DNA from: Pseudomonas violetae
GTDB taxonomy: Bacteria; Pseudomonadota; Gammaproteobacteria; Pseudomonadales; Pseudomonadaceae
Direction: 5' to 3'
Assembly (NCBI RefSeq): GCF_023072615.1
Contig: NZ_JAKNRW010000005.1
Location: 248,001 to 312,000 of the forward strand
Length of the DNA stretch: 64,000 bases
In this document: positions 26,887 to 38,700 of the stretch, piece after piece
Numbering within the stretch: the first letter of the stretch is position 1
Layout of the letters: the number at the start of each line of letters is the position of its first letter
Translations under genes and position numbers: made by a program
Notes under the pieces: model-generated
Databases searched by the model: none
Seen by the model: the letters and a program-made list of their open reading frames with translations, nothing else
What the model was told of the DNA's origin: nothing

Positions 26887-27633
26887 ATGACCGTCTACTT
26901 CATCGGCGCCGGCCCCGGCGACCCCGAACTGATCACCGTCAAAGGCCAGCGCCTGATTCGCAGTTGCGCAGTCATCATCTATGCGGGCTCGCTGGTGCCC
27001 GCCGCCGTGCTGGAAGGCCATCATGCCGAACTGGTGGCCAACAGCGCCGAACTGCACCTGGAGCAGATCATCGAACTGATCAAGGCTGCCCACGCCAAAG
27101 GCCAGGATGTGGCGCGGGTGCATTCCGGTGATCCGAGCCTGTATGGTGCCATTGGCGAGCAAATTCGCTACCTGCGCGAACTGGGCATCCCGTTTGTAAT
27201 CGTGCCAGGGGTGACGGCCACGGCGGCTTGTGCCGCGCTGCTGGGTGCCGAATTGACGCTACCGGACGTTTCCCAGAGCGTTATCCTGACCCGCTACGCC
27301 GACAAGACGTCGATGCCGGCCGGTGAAGAACTGGCCAGCCTGGCGCAACATGGGGCGACCATGGCAATCCATCTGGGCGTTAGCCACTTGCAGAAGATCG
27401 TGCTCGAATTAATGCCGCATTACGGTGCCGATTGCCCAATCGCGGTGATCCACCGGGCGACTTGGCCGGATCAGGACTGGGTGGTGGGGACATTGGCGAA
27501 TATTGCCGAGAAGGTTGAAGCGAAGGGTTTTCGGCGTACGGCGTTGATATTGGTGGGCCGGGTATTGGGCAGTGATCAGTTTGGTGAGTCTTCACTGTAT
27601 CGTGCGGGGCATGCGCATCTGTACAGGCCCTAA
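26887..27633 (+). CDS. cobM: Precorrin-4 C(11)-methyltransferase
   Basis: This 248-residue SAM-dependent tetrapyrrole methylase converts precorrin-4 to precorrin-5 in the aerobic cobalamin pathway. The N-terminal MTVYFIGAGPGDPELITVKG is the family signature, followed by VHSGDPSLYGAIGEQIRYL and the GVTATAACAALLGAELTLP block near residue 105. The start at 26887 follows AGGAT; an upstream in-frame ATG at 26860 is less likely. It is the last gene of the cbtB-cbtA-cobE-cobM unit and is closed by a strong bidirectional terminator. Confidence 0.94.
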   Translation: MTVYFIGAGPGDPELITVKGQRLIRSCAVIIYAGSLVPAAVLEGHHAELVANSAELHLEQIIELIKAAHAKGQDVARVHSGDPSLYGAIGEQIRYLRELGIPFVIVPGVTATAACAALLGAELTLPDVSQSVILTRYADKTSMPAGEELASLAQHGATMAIHLGVSHLQKIVLELMPHYGADCPIAVIHRATWPDQDWVVGTLANIAEKVEAKGFRRTALILVGRVLGSDQFGESSLYRAGHAHLYRP

Positions 27634-27637
27634 TATC

Positions 27638-27717
27638 AAAAGATCGCAGCCTTCGGCAGCTCCTACAGGAGTACGCACTCTCTAGTAGCAACTGCCGAAG
27701 GCTGCGATCTTTTTTTC
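27638..27717. terminator. Bidirectional terminator built from a dispersed repeat between cobM and nfuA
   Basis: A perfect 22-bp inverted repeat (27638-27659 and 27692-27713, core GATCGCAGCCTTCGGCAG) ends in a run of seven T on the plus strand and four T on the minus strand. It sits between convergent cobM and nfuA. The core, with adjoining CTCCTACAGGAG, resembles a dispersed fluorescens-group repeat recruited as terminator. Confidence 0.85.
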
Positions 27718-27733
27718 GCAGCGAACACCTTAC

Positions 27734-28375
<642 letters not shown>

Positions 28376-29410
28376 CTAGTATTTTTGTCGGGAAAGCGCT
28401 GACGCCGATTCAGTGGCGGGTAGGCCGTCGACGCGCTGTTTAAGCCAGCGATAGCTGGATTGTTCCACCCAGTGGTAGCTGGCCCAGGAGCCCAAGGCGA
28501 TGGCCAGTACGCACAACACAAACATCAGGTAAGGGTTCACCCCATAGCGTTGTGCGATAAAACCGCCTGCGGACAACACCAGCACGTGCATGAGGTACAC
28601 CGAGTAGGAACAGTCGCCCAACAGCTTGAGTGTTCGATTGTTTGCAAAGAAACGCTCCAGCGCCATGCACGCCATGACCAACACTGCGCTGGGCAGGCCC
28701 CAGACTAGAAATCGCGGTTGCGGTGGCGTGTGGTAGATCATCAGCAACGCGCCGGCTATGCCCACCAGCGGCAGCCACAGCCCCGGGCGGATCCAGCCAC
28801 GGCGATAAAGCATGCCGATGGCGATGCCCAGCAGGAACTCATAGGCGATGTCCGAACGATAGAACTCGCTGACCCAGCCATACCCCGTCCATGCCCGGCA
28901 CACCGCGAACAACAGCGCCGCCACCACCAGCAACCTGAATTGCAGGCGAAATAGCAGCGCCCAGGCGAACAAGACGTAGAACAGCATTTCGTAGTTGAGG
29001 GTCCAGCCGACATTGAGTGTCGGATAAATACCGTAGCCGCCGGGGTTTTCGGTGGGAACGAACAGCAGGGACAGGAGGAAGTGCGACCAGTCGACGCTCT
29101 GATCTGGCAGCAGTGGCTGGGCGAAGACCACCAGCAGCGCCATCAGCAGCGTGTAGAACCAGTAGGCCGGCACGATGCGAAACAGTCGATACAGCAGGAA
29201 CTTCGCGGGCGGCAGGGATTTGCCTTCGGTGGACAGGAAGATCACCAGGCCGCTGATCACAAAGAAGATATCCACGCCAACCGCGCCCTTGTCGATGAAC
29301 ATCTGGCCAATCGGGCCGCGAGCCTGGAAGTCGAAGAATATCTGCATGAAGTGGTGGCAGACCACCGTCCAGGCGGCCAGGGCGCGTAACGCCTGTACCG
29401 AAATCAGCAT
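28376..29410 (-). CDS. Acyltransferase 3-family (OafA-like) membrane O-acyltransferase
   Basis: This 344-residue integral membrane protein has about ten spans. The N-terminal QALRALAAWTVVCHHFM contains the conserved RALA...H of family 3 acyltransferases, and GVDIFFVISGLVIF near residue 50 is the second signature. Such enzymes acylate exported glycans such as O-antigen, Nod factors or exopolysaccharide. ATG 29410 follows GGAGGG. It lies between cti and nfuA on the same strand. No polysaccharide genes are nearby, so the substrate is unknown. Confidence 0.88.
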   Translation of the reverse strand: MLISVQALRALAAWTVVCHHFMQIFFDFQARGPIGQMFIDKGAVGVDIFFVISGLVIFLSTEGKSLPPAKFLLYRLFRIVPAYWFYTLLMALLVVFAQPLLPDQSVDWSHFLLSLLFVPTENPGGYGIYPTLNVGWTLNYEMLFYVLFAWALLFRLQFRLLVVAALLFAVCRAWTGYGWVSEFYRSDIAYEFLLGIAIGMLYRRGWIRPGLWLPLVGIAGALLMIYHTPPQPRFLVWGLPSAVLVMACMALERFFANNRTLKLLGDCSYSVYLMHVLVLSAGGFIAQRYGVNPYLMFVLCVLAIALGSWASYHWVEQSSYRWLKQRVDGLPATESASALSRQKY

Positions 29411-29508
29411 TGATGGCCCTCCGATCGCCAGTCTGCAAACCACCGTAAATCCCTGGTGGGATCAGTGGTGCCTGTTAGATCGGACAACGCCCCGCCCGCA
29501 AAGGTCGA

Positions 29509-31806
29509 TCAAAGATTTTCGTAGCGGTTCATGTCCAGTACGCCCTCTTCCTCCGGCTGAGTTTCGCGCACGTAACGGCTCAAGTCGTGAAAGTATTGCC
29601 AGAACTGCGGATGACTGCGGCGGATGCCCCAGCGCTCGATGATGGCCTCCAGGCGATTGGCGTCCTTGGCGTTCTCCATGGCATCAACAAAAGCCGGCAC
29701 CTCGTCGGCAGGAATATTGAACATGAAGTTCGGATAGCTGCTCAGCACGCCGGGGAAAATGGTCAGCGTATCCAGCCCGGGTTGATAACGCAGGGATTCG
29801 CCCAGGAGAAACGCGACGTTGCTGTGGGCGCGATTGCGCAAAAGGCTGTAGACCTCGCGATGACCACTGGCGCTCTGCACGCGCAGCAGGGTTGCTTCCG
29901 GCAGTTGGTCAATGACTCTGAGCCCGGCGGCCGGGCGCGAGGTCAGGCGACTCAAGGCTTGTTCGGCGTACTGAAGGTCCGGGTCGATATTGGGGCGCGA
30001 GCAATACGCGCCGGCACAGCGGTTGATCGGGTCGGGGCTGGCGTTGAGGTCGCCGTAGCGGGCCAGCAACTGCAAAGCAAAGTCTCGCTTGGGGTCCTTT
30101 TCATCGAGCTTGAGTGCGGTTTCCTTGTCGTCGTCGACGGTCTCGTAATCCAGCCACATCTTGATTTTGCCGCTGTTCTGGTACCAGTCGTCGAGGTAGC
30201 GCTTCCGGGAATCGGCGGGCATTAGCCGCAGGAAGTTCTGTTCGGCGCCATTGCGGATCAAGTCGAAATACAGGCGAGTCTGGGCCTGGTGCGACACGTT
30301 GCCGTACACATCGAAGTTGACCGCCAACTGGTAATAGGTACGCTCCAGCAGCGGATAGTCGAACAGCCACATCGTCTGCGGCACCTCGCCAATCAGACCC
30401 TTGTTCACCGAGGTGCTGTCGAAATGGCGGAAGATGCTCAGCAGCGCATTGTCGTTGCCCGCCCACAGGGTTGACCAACTCGGCGCCGGCGCGTCGGCGT
30501 AACTATCGCGGCGCAAGGCTTCGTACTCATTACGTTTATTGCGGTAGTCGTGCCAAAGGGTCAGCACGCTGCCGACGTCGTCGTTCTGCCCGGGCATTGC
30601 CAACAACGGCGTGGCCTGCCCTCGGTAGTTGGGGTCGATGATGTAGAGGTCGTGCTCCGGGGCCTGGAACAGCGCCCAGAAGTTGTCGCGGATCACGTCG
30701 GTAGCAATCTGGCCACGGCACACCGGGCCACGAATGAAGGTGCGCACAAAGTACTCGGCGTTATCGAGCATGAACTGATAACGCGCCTGGACTGGAATCG
30801 CTTCAAAGGTGCTGAACGGATTGGCCCGCCGTTGAGGGCCGTAGCCAGGCAAGGCGTCAACCTGCCAGTTGCCGTTGTAGAAAAGACTCTTAACCCGGGC
30901 CAGCTTTGCCCCGCTCAGCGGATAGGTAATGTGGGTCTTCTGCACGATCACCCCTTGCACCGGCCACAAGCGGTAATACACCTGGGTGCCTGGATCGTCG
31001 TTGGGGCGCCGGGTCTTGATCAGGTCGATGGGCTGGCCGGTCGGAGTCCGCGAGCGTACCCACTGGAAAAAATGCCCGGCCTCGCCATCCTTGAAATAGA
31101 CGTGGGCAAGAAACCAGTGCTCGAACAGCCAGCGGCCTACCAGGCTTTGCCGGGCGCCCGGGGCATTGAGCAGATTTTCCCATTGCAGCACCTGCAACGC
31201 TTCCCTGGCTGAGGGCTGCAGGCCCTGCTCATCAATGGGCGCCCCGGAAGCCAGCCAGCGTTGCAGCGTCTGGTACTGCTGGTCGGTCAGGCCCGTCACT
31301 GCCAGGGGCATGCCCTCTTTGGCATGAGCACTGGCGTAGCCGTCGAATTCCCCCGGCATCGCGCACATGTTCGCCCGGTTCAGACCGAGCACGATGTCCT
31401 GGGGTAGCTTGGCGTTGGGTTGCAACGGCGCGTTGTGTCCCAGCTCCAGCATCCGCGCCATTAGGGACGCCTGGCTCGCCTGGGCGTCGAGCACTGAATA
31501 GAAGCCCTTCTGCTGCCAGGCCTGCTTGCCGAACGCGTCGTGATACAGCCGGGTCGGGGCGGCCGCGCTGCTGCGTTCGCCGTCGTAGACCGGGGTCTTG
31601 GTCGCGCCACGTGCTGCGCCCTCGCCGCTGCCCAAGTTCAACTGACAGGCGGCGTCATTGCAGGCGTGGCAGGCCACGCACTTTTCGGTGAAGATCGGCT
31701 GAATATCCCGGGTATAGGAAATTACCGGAGCAATGGCCGGCTCCTGCGCCGCAGCGCCCCAGCTCAAACTCAACACCAGCATGCTGATGACGACGCGATA
31801 CGACAT
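29509..31806 (-). CDS. cti: Fatty acid cis/trans isomerase
   Basis: This 765-residue periplasmic c-type haem enzyme converts cis- to trans-unsaturated acyl chains in membrane phospholipids, a rapid solvent/heat adaptation known in Pseudomonas and Vibrio. The start at ATG 31806 gives a signal peptide (MSYRVVISMLVLSLSWGAAA). The haem-binding CVACH is at residues 43-47. The Cti core includes YNGNWQVDALPGYGPQRRAN and FIRGPVCRGQIATDVI. An alternative start at 31824 lacks a ribosome-binding site. It is divergent from metH with 155 bases between. Confidence 0.93.
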   Translation of the reverse strand: MSYRVVISMLVLSLSWGAAAQEPAIAPVISYTRDIQPIFTEKCVACHACNDAACQLNLGSGEGAARGATKTPVYDGERSSAAAPTRLYHDAFGKQAWQQKGFYSVLDAQASQASLMARMLELGHNAPLQPNAKLPQDIVLGLNRANMCAMPGEFDGYASAHAKEGMPLAVTGLTDQQYQTLQRWLASGAPIDEQGLQPSAREALQVLQWENLLNAPGARQSLVGRWLFEHWFLAHVYFKDGEAGHFFQWVRSRTPTGQPIDLIKTRRPNDDPGTQVYYRLWPVQGVIVQKTHITYPLSGAKLARVKSLFYNGNWQVDALPGYGPQRRANPFSTFEAIPVQARYQFMLDNAEYFVRTFIRGPVCRGQIATDVIRDNFWALFQAPEHDLYIIDPNYRGQATPLLAMPGQNDDVGSVLTLWHDYRNKRNEYEALRRDSYADAPAPSWSTLWAGNDNALLSIFRHFDSTSVNKGLIGEVPQTMWLFDYPLLERTYYQLAVNFDVYGNVSHQAQTRLYFDLIRNGAEQNFLRLMPADSRKRYLDDWYQNSGKIKMWLDYETVDDDKETALKLDEKDPKRDFALQLLARYGDLNASPDPINRCAGAYCSRPNIDPDLQYAEQALSRLTSRPAAGLRVIDQLPEATLLRVQSASGHREVYSLLRNRAHSNVAFLLGESLRYQPGLDTLTIFPGVLSSYPNFMFNIPADEVPAFVDAMENAKDANRLEAIIERWGIRRSHPQFWQYFHDLSRYVRETQPEEEGVLDMNRYENL

Positions 31807-31961
31807 GTCACTGGTCCTGATCATGAGAAAACGCCGCGATTCTACCGGTCCCGCCCCGTCACCAACATGAGCGATATTCATGGAAAACCGGTACATGCTC
31901 TAAAAGCGCGCAGGTTTGCTATGATCCCGGCCCTTCGTAATGGTCTTTCCGAGTAGTCCAC

Positions 31962-34900
31962 ATGTCCGATCGCAGTGTTCGCCTTCAAGCTCTCAAGCAC
32001 GCCCTCAAAGAGCGCATCCTGATTCTCGATGGCGGCATGGGCACCATGATCCAGAGCTACAAGCTCGAGGAGCAGGATTACCGTGGTAAACGCTTCGCTG
32101 ACTGGCCAAGCGACGTCAAGGGCAACAATGACCTGTTGGTGCTAACTCGCCCGGACGTGATCGGTTCGATCGAAAAAGCCTATCTGGATGCCGGCGCCGA
32201 CATTCTGGAAACCAACACCTTCAACGCGACCCAGGTGTCCCTGGCCGATTACGGCATGCAGGGCCTGGCGTACGAGTTAAACGTAGAAGGTGCACGTCTG
32301 GCGCGCAAGGTGGCCGATGCCAAGACTCTGGAAACCCCAGACAAGCCGCGCTTCGTCGCCGGCGTCATCGGGCCGACCAGTCGCACCTGTTCGCTGTCGC
32401 CGGACGTGAACAACCCCGGCTACCGCAACGTGACCTTCGATGAACTGGTGGAAAACTACACCGAGGCAGCCAAAGGCCTGATCGAGGGCGGCAGCGACCT
32501 GATCCTGATTGAAACCATTTTCGATACCTTGAACGCCAAAGCGGCGATCTTTGCCGTGCAAGGGGTGTTCGAAGAACTGGGCCTCGAACTGCCAATCATG
32601 ATCTCCGGCACCATTACCGACGCCTCTGGCCGCACCTTGTCGGGCCAGACCACCGAAGCCTTCTGGAACTCCGTGGCCCACGCCAAGCCGATATCGGTTG
32701 GCCTGAACTGCGCCCTCGGCGCCAGCGAGCTGCGCCCGTACCTGGAGGAGCTGTCGAACAAGGCAGGCACCCACGTCTCGGCGCACCCGAACGCCGGCCT
32801 GCCCAACGAATTCGGCGAGTACGACGAACTGCCAGCGCAAACCGCCAAGGTTATCGAGGAGTTCGCCCAAAGCGGCTTCCTCAACATCGTCGGCGGCTGC
32901 TGCGGTACTACCCCGGGCCACATCGAAGCCATCGCCAAGGCGGTGGCTGGCTATGCGCCGCGGCAGATTCCGGACATTCCCAAGGCGTGCCGCCTTTCCG
33001 GGCTTGAGCCGTTCACCATTGATCGCAGCTCGCTGTTCGTCAACGTCGGCGAGCGCACCAATATCACCGGCTCGGCAAAGTTCGCCCGCCTGATTCGTGA
33101 AGACAACTACACCGAAGCCCTGGAAGTCGCCCTGCAACAGGTCGAGGCTGGCGCCCAGGTGATCGACATCAACATGGACGAAGGGATGCTCGATTCGAAG
33201 AAGGCGATGGTGACCTTCCTCAATCTGATTGCCGGTGAACCGGACATCTCCCGCGTCCCAATCATGATCGACTCCTCGAAATGGGAAGTGATCGAGGCCG
33301 GCCTGAAATGCATTCAGGGCAAAGGCATCGTCAACTCGATCAGCATGAAAGAAGGCGTCGAGCAGTTCATTCATCACGCCAAACTGTGCAAGCGCTACGG
33401 CGCTGCCGTGGTAGTGATGGCCTTCGACGAAGCCGGCCAGGCCGACACCGAAGCGCGCAAAAAGGAAATCTGCAAGCGCTCCTACGATATTCTGGTCAAC
33501 GAAGTCGGCTTCCCGCCGGAAGACATCATTTTCGACCCGAACATTTTCGCCGTGGCCACCGGCATTGAAGAACACAACAACTACGCGGTGGACTTCATTA
33601 ACGCCTGCGCTTACATCCGCGACGAACTGCCGTATGCGCTGACGTCGGGTGGTGTGTCCAACGTGTCGTTCTCGTTCCGTGGCAACAACCCGGTGCGCGA
33701 GGCCATCCACTCGGTCTTCCTGCTATATGCGATCCGCAACGGCTTGAGCATGGGCATCGTCAACGCCGGCCAGCTGGAGATCTATGACCAGATCCCTGCC
33801 GAATTACGTGACGCCGTCGAAGACGTCGTGCTCAACCGTACACCGGAGGGGACCGACGCCCTCCTCGCCATCGCCGACAAGTACAAGGGCGACGGCAGCG
33901 TCAAGGAAGCCGAGACCGAAGAGTGGCGCGGCTGGGACGTCAACAAACGCCTGGAACACGCGCTAGTCAAGGGCATTACCACCCACATTGTCGAGGACAC
34001 CGAAGAGTCGCGCCTGTCGTTCGCCCGCCCGATCGAAGTGATCGAGGGCCCGCTGATGTCCGGCATGAACATCGTGGGTGACCTGTTCGGCGCCGGCAAG
34101 ATGTTCCTGCCACAAGTGGTGAAATCCGCCCGGGTGATGAAGCAGGCCGTTGCGCACCTGATTCCGTTTATCGAACTGGAAAAAGGCGACAAGCCCGAGG
34201 CCAAGGGCAAGATCCTGATGGCCACGGTGAAAGGCGACGTGCATGACATCGGCAAAAACATCGTCGGCGTGGTCCTGGGTTGCAACGGTTATGACATCGT
34301 CGATCTGGGGGTTATGGTGCCGGCGGAGAAGATCCTCCAGGTGGCAAAGGAGCAGAAGTGCGACATCATTGGCCTGTCCGGCTTGATCACCCCGTCGCTG
34401 GACGAGATGGTCCACGTGGCCCGAGAGATGCAGCGCCAGGACTTCCACCTGCCGCTGATGATCGGTGGTGCGACCACCTCCAAAGCGCACACGGCGGTGA
34501 AGATCGAGCCCAAGTACAGCAATGACGCAGTGATCTACGTCACCGACGCCTCCCGCGCCGTGGGCGTGGCGACCCAGTTGTTGTCCAAGGAGCTGAAACC
34601 GGCTTTTGTCGAGAAGACCCGCCAGGACTATGTCGAGGTACGCGAGCGAACAGCCAATCGCAGTGCCCGCACCGAACGCCTGAGCTACCCCGCAGCGATT
34701 GCCAAGAAGCCGCAGTTCGACTGGAGTACCTATACGCCGGTCAAGCCGACGTTCACCGGGGCTCGGGTACTGGACAATATCGACTTGAAGGTACTGGCCG
34801 AATACATCGACTGGACTCCGTTCTTCATTTCCTGGGACCTGGCCGGCAAGTTTCCACGCATCCTTACCGACGAAGTAGTCGGTGAGGCTGCTACCTCGCT

Positions 34901-35672
34901 TTACGCTGATGCCCGGGAGATGCTGGACAAGCTGATCAACGAAAAACTGATCAGTGCCCGTGCGGTGTTTGGTTTCTGGCCGGCCAATCAGGTACGCGAT
35001 GACGACATCGAAGTCTACGGCGATGACGGCAAACCATTGGCCAAGCTGCATCACTTGCGCCAGCAGATCATCAAGACTGACGGCAAGCCGAACTTCTCCC
35101 TGGCCGACTTTGTCGCCCCCAAGGACAGTGAGATCACCGACTACGTCGGCGGATTCATCACCACGGCCGGCATTGGCGCCGAAGAAGTGGCCAAGGCGTA
35201 TCAGGACGCCGGTGACGATTACAACTCGATCATGGTCAAGGCCCTGGCCGACCGCCTGGCGGAGGCCTGCGCCGAGTGGCTGCACCAACAGGTGCGCAAG
35301 GATTATTGGGGTTATGCCAAGGACGAGACCCTCGACAATGAGGCGTTGATCAAGGAGCAATACACCGGCATCCGCCCTGCTCCGGGCTATCCGGCGTGCC
35401 CTGATCACACGGAGAAAAGCACACTGTTTACCCTGCTCGATCCGCAAGCCAGCGAGATGCACGCCGGTCGCAGTGGCGTGTTCCTCACCGAGCACTACGC
35501 AATGTTCCCCGCCGCCGCCGTCAGCGGCTGGTACTTCGCCCATCCGCAGGCGCAGTATTTTGCAGTGGGCAAGATTGACAAGGACCAGGTGCAGAGTTAC
35601 ACCTCACGTAAAGGCCAGGAACTCAGCGTGACCGAGCGCTGGCTGGCACCGAACCTGGGTTATGACAACTGA
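31962..35672 (+). CDS. metH: Cobalamin-dependent methionine synthase
   Basis: This 1236-residue multidomain enzyme transfers a methyl group from 5-methyl-THF through cobalamin to homocysteine. In order it has the homocysteine domain with zinc-binding cysteines ([12 protein letters not shown], and [13 protein letters not shown] near 310), the pterin domain starting at [17 protein letters not shown] near 360, the cap and B12 domains with [11 protein letters not shown] (cobalt-ligand His761), and the SAM-binding reactivation domain with [15 protein letters not shown] near 1137. Length equals the family norm. It consumes the cofactor made by the cob genes in the same window. A terminator follows. 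Confidence 0.96.
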   Translation: MSDRSVRLQALKHALKERILILDGGMGTMIQSYKLEEQDYRGKRFADWPSDVKGNNDLLVLTRPDVIGSIEKAYLDAGADILETNTFNATQVSLADYGMQGLAYELNVEGARLARKVADAKTLETPDKPRFVAGVIGPTSRTCSLSPDVNNPGYRNVTFDELVENYTEAAKGLIEGGSDLILIETIFDTLNAKAAIFAVQGVFEELGLELPIMISGTITDASGRTLSGQTTEAFWNSVAHAKPISVGLNCALGASELRPYLEELSNKAGTHVSAHPNAGLPNEFGEYDELPAQTAKVIEEFAQSGFLNIVGGCCGTTPGHIEAIAKAVAGYAPRQIPDIPKACRLSGLEPFTIDRSSLFVNVGERTNITGSAKFARLIREDNYTEALEVALQQVEAGAQVIDINMDEGMLDSKKAMVTFLNLIAGEPDISRVPIMIDSSKWEVIEAGLKCIQGKGIVNSISMKEGVEQFIHHAKLCKRYGAAVVVMAFDEAGQADTEARKKEICKRSYDILVNEVGFPPEDIIFDPNIFAVATGIEEHNNYAVDFINACAYIRDELPYALTSGGVSNVSFSFRGNNPVREAIHSVFLLYAIRNGLSMGIVNAGQLEIYDQIPAELRDAVEDVVLNRTPEGTDALLAIADKYKGDGSVKEAETEEWRGWDVNKRLEHALVKGITTHIVEDTEESRLSFARPIEVIEGPLMSGMNIVGDLFGAGKMFLPQVVKSARVMKQAVAHLIPFIELEKGDKPEAKGKILMATVKGDVHDIGKNIVGVVLGCNGYDIVDLGVMVPAEKILQVAKEQKCDIIGLSGLITPSLDEMVHVAREMQRQDFHLPLMIGGATTSKAHTAVKIEPKYSNDAVIYVTDASRAVGVATQLLSKELKPAFVEKTRQDYVEVRERTANRSARTERLSYPAAIAKKPQFDWSTYTPVKPTFTGARVLDNIDLKVLAEYIDWTPFFISWDLAGKFPRILTDEVVGEAATSLYADAREMLDKLINEKLISARAVFGFWPANQVRDDDIEVYGDDGKPLAKLHHLRQQIIKTDGKPNFSLADFVAPKDSEITDYVGGFITTAGIGAEEVAKAYQDAGDDYNSIMVKALADRLAEACAEWLHQQVRKDYWGYAKDETLDNEALIKEQYTGIRPAPGYPACPDHTEKSTLFTLLDPQASEMHAGRSGVFLTEHYAMFPAAAVSGWYFAHPQAQYFAVGKIDKDQVQSYTSRKGQELSVTERWLAPNLGYDN

Positions 35673-35691
35673 TTGACTGCAAGCCCCGGAA

Positions 35692-35730
35692 CCTGGAGTC
35701 GAACTTGCGTCGACTCCAGGTTTTATTTCA
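35692..35730 (+). terminator. Rho-independent terminator of metH
   Basis: AACCTGGAGTCGA (35692-35704) pairs perfectly with 35712-35724 over 13 bases with a seven-base loop, followed by TTTATTT. It lies 20 bases after the metH stop and just before the end of the convergent LRR gene. The minus strand has no T run after the stem, so it mainly serves metH. Confidence 0.9.
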
Positions 35731-35738
35731 GCTCACCG

Positions 35739-38700
35739 TTAGCTAGCAGTGGCCTGCCCGGCGATCTCACGGGAGGTGAGCTCGCTTATCAGGTTGCGCA
35801 CATCAACGTCATTGGCCGATTGCAGCGCGACCCCCTCTTCGAAGTACGCCGGACCGAATTCGGTGTACTTATCTTCAAGCGCTTCGCGCTTCGCGTTGAA
35901 CTCGCGCTGCACGCGGGCGAAATCGGACGGGTATTGTTCCCGCAAGAAGTCCTGCCAGTATTTATGCTGGACCACTTGTTCGGCAAATTCCGCGGTCTGC
36001 TCGCGGGCGATGATTCTGAGGTACGCCTGGTCAAGGTCCGCCGCGCTGACCTGCGCCAAGCCGGCAAAGAGCATGCCTTCGGGCTGCGGCGGTAGATCGA
36101 GGCGGTGCGCCAGGCCGATGCGGTAGGCCAGGCGCACTTCGGCCGGATCAATCCCCGGGTTGAGCTCGATTCGCGTCCTGGCAACCTCCTCGACCTGAGC
36201 CAGGCGAAACAGGCGCCTGGACAACTTGAGTAACTCTTGCCCTTTGCGCTCAGGAGTTATGGCCTTCAAGGCTTCAAACTCGAAGACTTCAACCTCCAGC
36301 GCGTTGAACAGCAGGATCCGCCCATCGCCACAGGTCGCCCGGTCGCGCATCGCCTCCGCCAGGCCCATCAATCGCTGGCTCAGCGTCTCATCACTGTTGG
36401 CCGACTCAAGCACGCGCCACACGCGTTGCGTAAGACCGGGGCGATCCATCATGAAGTCGCGAGTGTGCCGCAGTTGCGACAGGATGTAGCACAGATGGTT
36501 GTGGGTATCCTGCGCCATCACGGCGCTCCAGACCGCGTGTTTTTCCGAGTCGGCCGCCACCCCGACAAACCATCGGTCTTTCTGCACGGCCGATGCCTCG
36601 ATATCCGGATGCAGATCTGCCCCGCCGGTGTTAAAACCAGCAGGTCGCACAGGTTCGTCGCCGGAATCGGAGGATTCACCGTGATAACCCTCAATGATGT
36701 GGTCGATATCCATGGAAGTGAAGCCCAGGCCGCGACCGGTCGTGCGCAAATAGTCCTGCAGGCGGATGAGTTCATCCGGATCCAACAGGTTGTCGAACAG
36801 ATTGGTGCCGGCCATCAAATTGGCGTGCTCCGGCTGCAGCGCCTGTACGGGAATGGTCGAAATCTCGTTGTTCGTCAGGTCCAGTGTCGTCAGCGCAGGC
36901 AACTCCAGTACTCCCGCTGGCCAGTCCCGCAGGCTGTTGCCACGCAGGTCGAGGCTCTGTAGCTGGTCGAGGCCAGTGACGTCAAAATCCCACAAGCGGT
37001 TTTCACCCAGGTCCAGCACTTGCAAGCGCGGCAGCAAGCGTAACTGTCCCTGCAACGGTTCACTGCGACGAATATCGTTAAAGCTCACGTCCAGATGGGT
37101 GAGCTCCTGCAGTTGCGTAACGGCCTCAGGCAATACACCCATCAGATTCTGATTGAGCGTGAGGTTGCGCAACCTGGGAAACGAACGCAAAAAGCCGTCT
37201 GAATTGCCCGAAATCCCCACGCCGCTGAGCTTCAACTCGAGCACATGCTCAAAGTTGAAGGGCATGGCGGGTATATCGCCAATGACCAGCCCGGTAAAAT
37301 CAAGCCTGGACTCTGCGTGCTCTGCACCTCCCACCGAGAAATCGCGCAGGCTGGTGCGCCAGCTCTCCAGCAACCGGTCTGCGGCTCGACGGCGATCCAC
37401 GGCGTTCACCCAGGAGCGCCGCAAGCGCGTGGCCGGGACATCGATCCACTCATTCAATCGCCTGATCATCTGGGTCTGTTGCTGCTCCCATTGGACGAGG
37501 CGGTTTTCAATCTCGATGGCGCCCATGCCTTGGGCGAGCCATGCGTCGATTCTCGCGACGGCCTGGGCATCGCCCAATTGCGGATCCAGGCTTTGCAGCC
37601 TGGCGGCTGATGTGCGCGAGCCGGCTCCCTCGCCCGGGTCCAGCTCAAGCGCCAGCAACAGGTTCGGCCGCTGCGAGACCTCCACCGGGAAAAATGCCGG
37701 ATCGCCTCCGGTCCTGCCCTGTGCCAGATGCTCACGGGTGATGCCCATTGGCGTCTGGGACGCCGTTCGTTGCGCGTAGCCACGCACCGCCTCCAATCCT
37801 TGGGGGTTCAGGCGGCAGCCTTGCAACGAGGTCACTTCCAGCAAGCGGTCATGCCCCATCAGCGCCGCGATGGGAACGTCCGTCACGGCACTGTGATTCA
37901 ACGCCAGGCGACGCAGCCGGGTGAGCGTCAATATGCCTTCGGGCCATCTCACGAGCCGGGTGTGCCCCAAGTAGAGACTTTGCAAGTTAGTCAGGGCAGT
38001 GACGTCCAGCGCACCGACTCGATTGAAGGCCAGGTTCAGCGTTTGCAAGGAGGTCAGTTGGTTAAACAGCGCTTGGGTGGACGGTGTGATCGTCAATTCG
38101 TTGGCCGATAGATCGAGCGCGGTGAGATGCTCCAGCTCGGCAAGGCTCTGGGGCAGCACGGTCAGTCGATTGCCGCTGAGCTCAAGGGTGCGCAGGTTGG
38201 GAAAGCCACGCAGGAACTCATTCACCTCGGCGCTGGTCAGCTTGCACGCGCCCAGGTTCAAGCGGTGAATATGCTCAAAGGTGGTATCGCCTATGGCGGG
38301 CAGATCACCCAGCGGTCCAAAACCTGACAGCTCGAGCACTGCGCTGGCCTGTGGCGCACGCCACACCGAGGGGCCCGCAACGGGTTCTTGCGACGCATAG
38401 CGGCCACGCAAACTGTTCCGCGCGCACTCGTTGATTCTCTCAGCGAACAGCTCGCGATGGTGGACGGCCATTTCCTCGCCCTCGACCCTGACCGTCCGGT
38501 TCTTCCAGGCGTCCAATTCCAGGCTCAGCTCGTTGCTTTGGCGCAGTAATGAATCGACCTGATCCAGCAGTGCCCAACCTGTCAGGCCATCGGCATTAAA
38601 TTTGGCCAATGCGTCGCCGGCGAAGGAATAATTGTCGGGCATGAGTTCCATCAAGCGCGCACGGCAATATCCGTCCACCATTTGCGCCTCATTGACCAGA

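Noticed and set aside
31897..31961. Possible SAH or cobalamin riboswitch upstream of metH
   Set aside because: Only 155 bases separate metH from divergent cti and none of the conserved riboswitch blocks is present.
33963..35543. 526-codon minus-strand open frame within metH
   Set aside because: metH is unambiguous on the other strand; the antisense frame has no recognisable motifs or leader.
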